DNA of 64,000 nt from PALSA-555 sp035468285 (GTDB taxonomy: Bacteria > Actinomycetota > Acidimicrobiia > IMCC26256 > PALSA-555), in NCBI GenBank assembly GCA_035468285.1, contig DATISY010000067.1, forward strand, positions 1 to 64,000. Reading direction: 5' to 3'. The position numbers and the translations under genes are program-made. Shown piece after piece: positions 57,899 through 64,000 of the stretch. Under the pieces are notes generated by a model that made no database searches, had not been told where the DNA came from, and saw only the letters and a program-made list of their open reading frames with translations. Each line of letters starts with the position of its first letter. The stretch's first letter is position 1.

Positions 57899-59653
57899 TC
57901 AGAGGTACTGGCCGGTGGTGACGCGCTCGATCTGTCGTCCACCGGTGGACGCGTCACCCTCGGAGAGAAGGGTGCGGACGAAGACGATGCGTTCGCCCTT
58001 CTTCCCGGAGATCTTGGCCCAGTCGTCGGGGTTGGTCGTGTTCGGGAGGTCTTCGTGCTCGCGGAACTCTTGCTTGATCGACGCGATGAGGTCGTCGGTG
58101 CAGATCCCGCGTACGCCACCGTCGATCTGACGTTTGATGGAGAGCTTCTTGGCGCGTCGGACGATGTTCTCGATCATGGCGCCCGAGGCGAAGTCCTTGA
58201 AGAACAGGATCTCTTTGTCGCCGTTCTGGTAGGTGACTTCGAGGAAGCGGTTGTCGTCGTCGTTGGCGTACATGTGGTCGACGGCGGCGGCGATCATCTC
58301 GGGCACGGCGGCGGCGGCGGTGCCGTGGGTCTGTGCTTCGCTCTCCGCGATGGGGATCGCGGCGGTGAGGTACCGGGTGAAGATCTGGCGGGCGCTGGTC
58401 TCGTCGGGGCGTTCGATCTTGATCTTCACGTCGAGGCGGCCGGGGCGCAGGATGGCGGGGTCGATGAGGTCCTCGCGGTTGGAGGCGCCGATGACGATGA
58501 CGTTCTTGAGGCTCTCGACACCGTCGATCTCCGCGAGGAGCTGCGGGACGATGGTGCTCTCGATGTCGGAGGAGATCCCGGTCCCGCGCGTCCGGAACAG
58601 GGAGTCCATCTCGTCGAAGAACACGATGACGGGAACACCCTCTTCGGATTTCTCCCGGGCGCGTTGGAAGATCAGGCGGATCTGGCGTTCGGTCTCGCCG
58701 ACGTACTTGTTGAGGAGCTCGGGGCCTTTGATGTTGAGGAAGTAGGAGCGGGTGCCGGAGTTGCCGGTCTTCTCCGCGACGCGTTTGGCGAGCGAGTTCG
58801 CGACTGCTTTCGCGATGAGGGTCTTGCCGCAGCCCGGCGGGCCGTAGAGCAGGATCCCCTTGGGGGGTTGGAGCTGGTGCTCGAAGAACAGGTCGGCGTA
58901 GAGGTAGGGCAGCTCGACGGCGTCGCGGATCTGCTCGATCTGGTCGTCGAGGCCACCGACGTCGTCGTAGCTGACGTCGGGGACTTCCTCGAGGACGAGC
59001 TCTTCGACTTCGGGGCGCGGGAGCCGCTCGACGACGAGGCCGGACCGGGTGTCGAACAGGAGGTGGTCGCCGGCGCGGATCTTCTCGCCGACGAGGATGC
59101 CGGCGAGCTCGCACACGCGTTCCTCGTCGGCGCGGCCCACGACGAGGACGCGTCGCTTGTCTTCGAGGACCTCCTTGAGGACGACGACCTCGCCGGCGAC
59201 TTCGAGGCCGCGGGCCAGGACCACGTTCAGGGACTCGTTGAGGGCGACCTCTTGGCCCCGTTCGAGGGATTCGACGTCGACCTCGGGGTGGACCGAGACG
59301 CGCATCTTGCGGCCGGCGGTGAAGATGTCGACGGTGGCGTCGTCGTTGGCGCCGAGGAACGTCCCGTATGCGGAGGGGGGCATGGTGAGCTTCTCGACCT
59401 CTTCGCGGAGGGCGGCGATGTGCTCGCGGGCCTCGCGGAGTGTCGCGGAGAGGCGTTCGTTCTGGGAGACGGCCTGGGCCAGCTGGCCCTTGGTCTCGAG
59501 GAGACGTTCCTCGAGGGTGCGGACCCGCTTGGGGGCGTCTTGGAGCCGGCGTCGGAGGACGACGACCTCTTCCTCCAGCGCCTTGACCTGTGACTGGAGC
59601 TCTCCGACTTGGCGCTCGTACTCAGCGAGGCGCCGCTCGTGCTCCGGGGCCAC
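57899..59653 (-). CDS. arc: Proteasome-activating AAA ATPase Arc/Mpa
   Basis: 584-residue ring ATPase that unfolds pupylated proteins and feeds the 20S core. Residues about 5-85 are the Pup-binding coiled coil. Two OB folds (about 90-235) follow. The AAA domain has GPPGCGKT (about 270) and IVFFDEMD (about 343). The C-terminus ends GQYL, the motif that opens the proteasome gate. GTG 59653 has GGAGGAGG upstream. It is first of the minus-strand set arc, dop, pup. Confidence 0.95.
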   Translation of the reverse strand: MAPEHERRLAEYERQVGELQSQVKALEEEVVVLRRRLQDAPKRVRTLEERLLETKGQLAQAVSQNERLSATLREAREHIAALREEVEKLTMPPSAYGTFLGANDDATVDIFTAGRKMRVSVHPEVDVESLERGQEVALNESLNVVLARGLEVAGEVVVLKEVLEDKRRVLVVGRADEERVCELAGILVGEKIRAGDHLLFDTRSGLVVERLPRPEVEELVLEEVPDVSYDDVGGLDDQIEQIRDAVELPYLYADLFFEHQLQPPKGILLYGPPGCGKTLIAKAVANSLAKRVAEKTGNSGTRSYFLNIKGPELLNKYVGETERQIRLIFQRAREKSEEGVPVIVFFDEMDSLFRTRGTGISSDIESTIVPQLLAEIDGVESLKNVIVIGASNREDLIDPAILRPGRLDVKIKIERPDETSARQIFTRYLTAAIPIAESEAQTHGTAAAAVPEMIAAAVDHMYANDDDNRFLEVTYQNGDKEILFFKDFASGAMIENIVRRAKKLSIKRQIDGGVRGICTDDLIASIKQEFREHEDLPNTTNPDDWAKISGKKGERIVFVRTLLSEGDASTGGRQIERVTTGQYL

Positions 59654-59850
59654 GTGCCACCTCCTCCCGGGTGCTCAGCAAAACCGGGCTGCGCGCGGAC
59701 ACTACACGGATGATTTCAGCGCACCGGGGCATAGTGGGGCCACCAAATTTTCCTTGCCTCGGCTTGAGAAATAGAGGGGGGTCCGGTAGCGTTGTCAGTC
59801 CGCGGACCGCAATTGTGGCGGTCCTGCGAGCGGATCGAGGAGTTGACGAC

Positions 59851-60087
59851 ATGAAGGTCTGGATCGATCAGGACCTCTGCACGGGGGACGGTCTCTGCGA
59901 GGAGATCGCGCCTGACGTGTTCACGTTGCTCGACGACGGCCTCGCGTACGTGAAGGAAGGCCCGAAGGTGTTCAGCGAGCCGGGGGGCGCCGAGGGTCTG
60001 GCCGCGGTTCCCGGTGGCCAGGAAGAGGCGGTCATCGAAGCCGCCGAGGAATGCCCTGGCGAGTGCATCTTCATCGAGGTCGACTGA
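59851..60087 (+). CDS. Small ferredoxin
   Basis: 78-residue ferredoxin: IDQDLCTGDGLC and ECPGECIFIEVD. Cys10 and Cys16, plus the second CPGEC pair (about 68 and 72), can hold an iron-sulfur cluster. The middle Cys of the normal C-x-x-C-x-x-C is Asp, as in actinobacterial [3Fe-4S] or altered [4Fe-4S] ferredoxins that feed P450s. ATG 59851 has GAGGAG upstream. It is divergent from arc and its redox partner is not in the window. Confidence 0.87.
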   Translation: MKVWIDQDLCTGDGLCEEIAPDVFTLLDDGLAYVKEGPKVFSEPGGAEGLAAVPGGQEEAVIEAAEECPGECIFIEVD

Positions 60088-60205
60088 CCCGTCGCTCCCC
60101 TGGTCTGGGTCGTTCCGGCCGGGAGAGGGTCTGAGCATCGAGGCGGCCAGTCCGGTGGTTTCGGCGCGCCCGGCTCGAGCTGAATGGTCGCGGTGTCGCC
60201 TCGGG

Positions 60206-61381
60206 CTAGCCGTTGACGCAGTCGGCGGTGTTGACGGGCTGTGTCCCGCCGCCGGCCTCGACCGGGTGGAGGACGGCGTCGACCTCGTCGGTGGCGAGGG
60301 CGTACGCGGTCGAGGAGGCGCCGGGGTCGACGGCGAACGCGACGCCGGCGACCCGGCCGCTGGTGTCGACGAGCGGTCCTCCGGAGTTGCCGGGGAAGAG
60401 CTTGGCGGCGAGGACGAGGACGTCCCGTTGGGTTGGCGCGGACCGGTAGATGTCGGTGCCCTGGGCGACGATGCGCTGCGCGACGCGCGCGGGGGCCTGC
60501 GATTCGGGGCCGCCTCCGGGGTAGCCGAAGACCCCGCCGGTCTCATCGATCTGGGCGTCGACGATGGGGAGCGGGGCGCCGGTGAGGCCTCGGACTCGGA
60601 GGACGGCGAGGTCGCGGGTCGGGTCGAACGCGACGACGACCGCGTCGAGGCGCCCTTGGGTCGGGCTGGTGACGGTGGTGGTCCGTTCGCCGGCGACGAC
60701 GTGGGCGTTGGTGACGACGAGCTCGTTGGCGGCGACGAACCCGCTCCCCTGCTGGATGGTGTCGCAGGCTTGCCCTTCGACTTTCACGACGGAGAGCGAG
60801 ATCCGGTTGCTGACCGCGAGGGGGACGCCTTGCCCGGGGGGTGATCCGACGTCGGACGAGGTGAGTTGGCGGAACACCTCGGGGAAGGGTGCGTCGCCGA
60901 CGAGGCGCCCGAGGGTGGAGAGCGACGAGGGTGGGTTCGGCGCGAGCCGGTCGATCTGGCGGACGATCGCCGAGCCGCGCACGGCGCGGGCGGTCCAGCC
61001 GGGGGCGTTCGCGAGGCCGGGGATGAGGAGCCAGACGACGACGAGGACGCCGAGGACGCCGGTGACGCCGCCGGCGACGCGGTCGGCGATGCGGATCCCG
61101 CCGGTCGCGGGGAGGTGGCGGCGGGCCACGCTGCCGATCGCGATTCCGAGGCTCTGGCCGATGACCGCGACCAGGAGGAGGAACGCGAGCGACGCGAGGA
61201 GCCGGGTGCGGGGCGTCGAGCCTTGCAGGGCGCGGGCGATGTCGTCGACGAACTCGACACCGATGACGAGCCCGGCGGCGAGTCCGGCCCACGAGAGCGC
61301 GCGGGCGGCGAGACCGAAGCGGTAGCCGGTGTATCCCGCGAGCCCGATCGCGAGGATCAGCAGGAGGTCGAGGACATTCAC
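60206..61381 (-). CDS. MarP-like membrane serine protease
   Basis: 391-residue protein. Four N-terminal helices form a CvpA/colicin-V-type membrane region (about 1-115). A periplasmic trypsin-like protease follows with His in TNAHVVAG, Asp in TRDLAVLRV and Ser in FPGNSGGPL. Two Cys (in QACDTI and the final ADCVNG) could form a disulfide. Mycobacterial MarP with this architecture protects against acid and oxidative stress. GTG 61381 overlaps the trmI stop (GTGA). Confidence 0.87.
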   Translation of the reverse strand: MNVLDLLLILAIGLAGYTGYRFGLAARALSWAGLAAGLVIGVEFVDDIARALQGSTPRTRLLASLAFLLLVAVIGQSLGIAIGSVARRHLPATGGIRIADRVAGGVTGVLGVLVVVWLLIPGLANAPGWTARAVRGSAIVRQIDRLAPNPPSSLSTLGRLVGDAPFPEVFRQLTSSDVGSPPGQGVPLAVSNRISLSVVKVEGQACDTIQQGSGFVAANELVVTNAHVVAGERTTTVTSPTQGRLDAVVVAFDPTRDLAVLRVRGLTGAPLPIVDAQIDETGGVFGYPGGGPESQAPARVAQRIVAQGTDIYRSAPTQRDVLVLAAKLFPGNSGGPLVDTSGRVAGVAFAVDPGASSTAYALATDEVDAVLHPVEAGGGTQPVNTADCVNG

Positions 61382-62160
61382 CCCGTCGGACCGAGGAGCC
61401 GGGCGTGGGTGAGGAACCCGGTGTGCGCGACCATCCGGTGGTCGGGGCGGACGGATTGGCCGTCGACGTGCCAGCCCCGTTGGAGGATCTCGAGGGATTG
61501 CGCCATCCCGAACGGTGATTCGGCGAGCTCCTCGCGGAGCCGCGCGACTTGGCCGATCGTGGGGAGGTACGCGAGGAGGATCCCGCCGGGGCGCAGCGCG
61601 GCGACGGCGTGCTTCACGACGCGCCACGGTTCGGGGAGGTCGAGGACGATGCGGTCGAGGTGGTCGTCGTCGATCCCGTCGTAGGTGTCGCGCACCTCGA
61701 CGTCGAGGGGAAGGTCGGGTCCGAGGAGGCCTTCGACGTTGCGGCGGGCCCGGGCGGCGAAGTCGTCGCGGAGTTCGTAGCCGGTGACGTGCCCGGTGGG
61801 TCCGACGGCGCGGAGCAGGACCATGGTGAGCGCGCCGGACCCGATTCCGGACTCGAGGATGCGGGCCCCGGGGTAGATGTCGGCGAGCATCAGGATGGGC
61901 CCGAGGTCCTTCGGGTAGATGACTTGGGCGCCGCGGGGCATCTCGAGGATGTACTCGGCGAGGGTGGGGCGCACCGCGGTGAGGCGGGCGCCGAGCGTCG
62001 TGCGGACGGTGGCGCCTTCGTCGTGGCCGATGAGGTCGTCGTGGCGGAGGACGCCGGCGTGGGAGTGGAACTCGCCGCCGGGTTGGAGGGTGATGAGGTG
62101 GCGGCGTCGTTTGGAGTCGACGAGGAGGACCCGGTCACCGGCGGTGAACTCGCTGGTCAT
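61378..62160 (-). CDS. trmI: tRNA (adenine-58-N1)-methyltransferase TrmI
   Basis: 260-residue SAM-dependent methyltransferase that makes m1A58 in the T-loop of tRNAs. The N-terminal small barrel (FTAGDRVLLVDSKRRRHL) precedes the Rossmann core with ESGIGSGALTM (SAM loop), VTGYELRDDFA and IVLDLPEPW, then LAYLPTIGQV. This matches the actinobacterial TrmI located next to mpa. ATG 62160 overlaps the TtuA-like stop (ATGA), so the two tRNA T-loop enzymes are made together. Confidence 0.93.
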   Translation of the reverse strand: MTSEFTAGDRVLLVDSKRRRHLITLQPGGEFHSHAGVLRHDDLIGHDEGATVRTTLGARLTAVRPTLAEYILEMPRGAQVIYPKDLGPILMLADIYPGARILESGIGSGALTMVLLRAVGPTGHVTGYELRDDFAARARRNVEGLLGPDLPLDVEVRDTYDGIDDDHLDRIVLDLPEPWRVVKHAVAALRPGGILLAYLPTIGQVARLREELAESPFGMAQSLEILQRGWHVDGQSVRPDHRMVAHTGFLTHARLLGPTG

Positions 62161-63071
62161 GGTGGGCTCGTGGCGCGGTGACGGAGGCGGCAGAAGGCGC
62201 AGATGTCCGTGGTGGTGGGTGCGCCGCATTCGGCGCAGGTGCCGAGCGTGGCGCCGGTTTCGTCGCGGTTGGGGTCGTCGGCGAAGCGGTCGTGGGCGTG
62301 GTCGAGGAAGCCGTGGAAGAACGCGGCTTTGGAGCCGGGTGAGCGTTGCTCGAGGGTGTTGAGGACGTCCTTGTAGTGGAGGTGGCGGTTGCCGGCGGCC
62401 ATGGGGCACTCGTCGACCTGGTAGTCGATGCCGCGGATGACGCAGTAGGCGGCGGTCTCGCGTTCGCCGAGCCGGACGAGGGGTTTGATGCGGCGGGCGA
62501 AGCCGGTGGCGGCGGGGAGGACGGGGTGTTGGCGGGCGAGGTACTCGGTTTCCCAGCGGAGCACGTTGCCGAGGAGGACGGCGGCTTCGTCGTCGAGGTT
62601 GTGGCCGGTGGCGACGGTGTCGTAGCCGTGGTCGAGCGCGAACCGGTTCAGGAGGTGTCGTTTGGAGAGGCCGCAGGCGCCGCAGGGGCTGCGGTGGGTG
62701 GCGGCGGCTGCGGTGGGGATGGTGAAGCCCTGGTGGGTGGCGAGGTCGATCTCGTGGAGGGTGACGTTGCGGGGGGTGGCGTAGGCGCGGGCGTGGTCGA
62801 GGGAGTCGTCGGAGTAGTCGCCGATGCCGAGTCCGAGGTAGACGGCGTCGGGTTGGTAGTCGAGGTCGATGAGGAGGTCCCAGAGGGCGAGCGAGTCCTT
62901 GCCGCCGGAGACGGCGACGACGACGCGGTCGCCGGGGCGGATCATGTCGTGGTCGTGGAGGGCGCGTCGGACCTGCTCGCGGCAGTGGGTGAGGAAATGG
63001 TCGGGGCAGAACGCGGCGTTGTGGCGGCGGACATCGATGACGGCGGGGCCGCGACACACGCGGCATTTCAT
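62157..63071 (-). CDS. ttuA: TtuA-like tRNA 2-thiolation enzyme
   Basis: 304-residue PP-loop ATPase. Zinc ribbons flank the enzyme: CRVC...CPDHF...HC at the N-terminus and CAEC...CAFC at the end. The PP loop is VAVSGGKDS (about residue 52). CGAC and the later Cys in VDECPM can bind a [4Fe-4S] cluster as in TtuA/TtcA. TtuA makes 2-thioribothymidine at position 54 of tRNA, next to the TrmI site, using sulfur from TtuB. The next gene upstream is a ThiS/TtuB-like carrier, supporting TtuA over TtcA. Confidence 0.87.
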   Translation of the reverse strand: MKCRVCRGPAVIDVRRHNAAFCPDHFLTHCREQVRRALHDHDMIRPGDRVVVAVSGGKDSLALWDLLIDLDYQPDAVYLGLGIGDYSDDSLDHARAYATPRNVTLHEIDLATHQGFTIPTAAAATHRSPCGACGLSKRHLLNRFALDHGYDTVATGHNLDDEAAVLLGNVLRWETEYLARQHPVLPAATGFARRIKPLVRLGERETAAYCVIRGIDYQVDECPMAAGNRHLHYKDVLNTLEQRSPGSKAAFFHGFLDHAHDRFADDPNRDETGATLGTCAECGAPTTTDICAFCRLRHRATSPP

Positions 63072-63277
63072 CGTCGGGGGTCCTGACCGCCGGAGATGAC
63101 GGGGCGGATCTCGACGGGGGTGTCGTCGTCGAGCTTGGCGTCGCGGGCGACGAGCTCGTCGCCGGCGATGACGAGCACGGATTCGGGGTTGAGCTCGAGG
63201 CGCTGGAGGAGGGCGGTGACGGTGATCGGGCCGTCGATCTCGAGCTCTCGGCGCGGGTTGCGGAGCAGGACTCTCAT
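63068..63277 (-). CDS. ThiS/TtuB-like sulfur carrier with extended C-terminus
   Basis: 69-residue beta-grasp protein. The fold ends in DTPVEIRPVISGG, the Gly-Gly that is thiocarboxylated in ThiS, MoaD and TtuB. Five more residues, QDPRR, follow the Gly-Gly before the stop, so it must be trimmed to work, as is known for the Pseudomonas QbsE carrier. The stop overlaps the ttuA-like ATG (ATGA). Partner of the TtuA-like enzyme. Confidence 0.78.
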   Translation of the reverse strand: MRVLLRNPRRELEIDGPITVTALLQRLELNPESVLVIAGDELVARDAKLDDDTPVEIRPVISGGQDPRR

Positions 63278-63314
63278 CGAGCGTCCAAGGGTACCGGTGG
63301 GTTCCGCCGGTACC

Positions 63315-63521
63315 TCAGCGTGCGGGTGGGGGGACGGCGCGGATCTCGACGGCGTCGCCTGTCTTGAGCTCGAGGGAGGCGGTGATCTCCTTCTCGCGGA
63401 GGAGATGGTGCGCGGCGCGGAGCGCGGTGGCGGTGACGCCGACCACGAGCCAGGTGCTGGACCCTTCGAGGATGCCGCGGCGGAGGCCGGTGCGGGCGAG
63501 GCGGCCGATGAGGCGGCCCAT
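63315..63521 (-). CDS. Small hypothetical protein with membrane-proximal helix
   Basis: 68-residue protein: basic amphipathic helix (MGRLIGRLARTGLRRG), a hydrophobic stretch (STWLVVGVTATALRA) and a strand-like end LELKTGDAVEIRAV. It follows the 72-residue membrane protein by one base (stop at 63523). No family recognised. Confidence 0.55.
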   Translation of the reverse strand: MGRLIGRLARTGLRRGILEGSSTWLVVGVTATALRAAHHLLREKEITASLELKTGDAVEIRAVPPPAR

Positions 63522-63522
63522 G

Positions 63523-63741
63523 TCAGATGCGGCGGATCTCGACGACGGTGCGGCGCTTGCGGCCGCGGCGTCGTCCGAGGAGGTAGGCGATCGCGAGGAG
63601 GACGAGGACACCGACGATCCCGCCGGCGAGGCCGGCGCCGCGGGCGGCGTCGGCGCCGGCTTCGGTGCCGTGTTGGATCTGGCGGAGCTTGGCTTCGATG
63701 TCGTCGCGGGTGATGCGCCGGTCGGTGTCGATGGTGGGCAT
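63523..63741 (-). CDS. DUF3618-like small membrane protein
   Basis: 72-residue protein: an N-terminal helical segment RRITRDDIEAKLRQIQHG, one membrane helix (about 38-56, GIVGVLVLLAIAYLLG) and a basic C-terminus. Similar small proteins occur beside holin-like membrane genes in actinomycetes. The ATG at 63741 is chosen over 63756 because AGGAG lies 7 nt before it. Confidence 0.6.
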   Translation of the reverse strand: MPTIDTDRRITRDDIEAKLRQIQHGTEAGADAARGAGLAGGIVGVLVLLAIAYLLGRRRGRKRRTVVEIRRI

Positions 63742-63752
63742 CGGATCGCTCC

Positions 63753-64000
63753 TCATGCTCGGGCGCGGCGGACGCCGCGCGCCTTCCAGGTCGCTGCGCC
63801 GCCGGCGAGGAGGACGACGAACACGATTCCGTAGGGGGCCCAGGACCAGTCGCCGTGGAAGGTGCTGCCGGTCTCGGTTTGGAGGAGGCGGAGGACACCG
63901 ACGGCGAGGAGGACGACACCGAGGCCGAGGAGGAGCGCGCCGGCGAGCCCGAAGAGGATGTAGCGGCCGAGGTTCTTGATCGGGACGATCGTCTCTTGGC
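63753..64000 (-). CDS. Two-helix membrane protein (partial, runs off the window)
   Basis: Minus-strand frame entering from the window edge and ending at TGA 63753-63755. It reads ETIVPIKNLGRYILFGLAG, a hydrophobic helix, a GSTFHGDWSWAPY loop and a second helix IVFVVLLAGGAA, then basic KARGVRRARA. It looks like a phage-holin-superfamily or accessory envelope protein. The start lies outside the window. Confidence 0.6.
   Translation of the reverse strand, partial: QETIVPIKNLGRYILFGLAGALLLGLGVVLLAVGVLRLLQTETGSTFHGDWSWAPYGIVFVVLLAGGAATWKARGVRRARA

Noticed and set aside
1..64000. tRNA, rRNA, CRISPR or insertion sequences
   Set aside because: I looked for GGTTCGA-type T-loops, repeated spacers and transposase motifs and saw none that hold together.

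Overview
The window is a high-GC chromosome segment from an actinomycete-type bacterium (Actinomycetota). It carries the whole Pup-proteasome set (arc/mpa, dop, pup, prcB, prcA, pafA, pafB, pafC). It also has two gene orders known from mycobacteria: gcvH-garA-ftsR-DUF151-MerR-gcvP and trmI-mpa-dop...pafBC-tatC-helY. Many genes start 6-9 nt after a TANNNT -10 box, which is the leaderless layout common in this phylum. I saw no rRNA, tRNA, CRISPR array or insertion sequence. A deep-branching lineage such as Acidimicrobiia is plausible, but that is inference.

Region 1-16.3 kb is mainly catabolic and transport: a secreted esterase, a succinate-semialdehyde-type dehydrogenase, a CsbD protein, an amidohydrolase divergent from a DapA-like lyase that lacks its lysine, a soluble MgtE-N/CBS protein coupled to an NRAMP-type carrier, a flavin monooxygenase, a gamma-glutamyltransferase-like enzyme, and a MoxR-VWA-XdhC maturation operon with no molybdenum hydroxylase beside it.

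Region 16.3-28.4 kb covers lipid and sugar-nucleotide genes (pgsA, a GDP-mannose pyrophosphorylase fused to a degenerate mutase domain) followed by the glycine-cleavage neighbourhood: gcvH, a GarA-like FHA protein, the MerR-type FtsR, hpt, a bifunctional nuclease, a second MerR regulator, gcvT, and gcvP behind a tandem glycine riboswitch.

Region 29.6-35.8 kb is a compact, tightly coupled operon behind a hairpin-rich leader. It encodes a small secreted protein with a C-terminal membrane/basic tail, a GT2 polysaccharide synthase, a minimal exosortase, a membrane protein, an ATP-grasp ligase, a UDP-GlcNAc 2-epimerase and a HAD phosphatase. This is the best candidate for an undescribed system: a one-substrate surface sorting/glycan device.

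Region 35.8-52 kb (mostly minus strand) holds acetyltransferases, a Nudix hydrolase, lnt, a zinc-ribbon protein with a structured upstream element, a tandem ThyX-like enzyme with a split signature, helY, tatC, a very short TatA-like gene, lepB and pafC/B/A. Region 52-64 kb holds prcA/prcB, an inserted frameshifted endonuclease-VII-type gene, pup, dop, arc, a ferredoxin, a MarP-like membrane protease, trmI, a TtuA-like thiolase and a ThiS/TtuB-like sulfur carrier whose Gly-Gly is followed by a five-residue tail. Two protein-modifier systems, Pup and a ubiquitin-fold carrier, therefore sit within 7 kb of each other.
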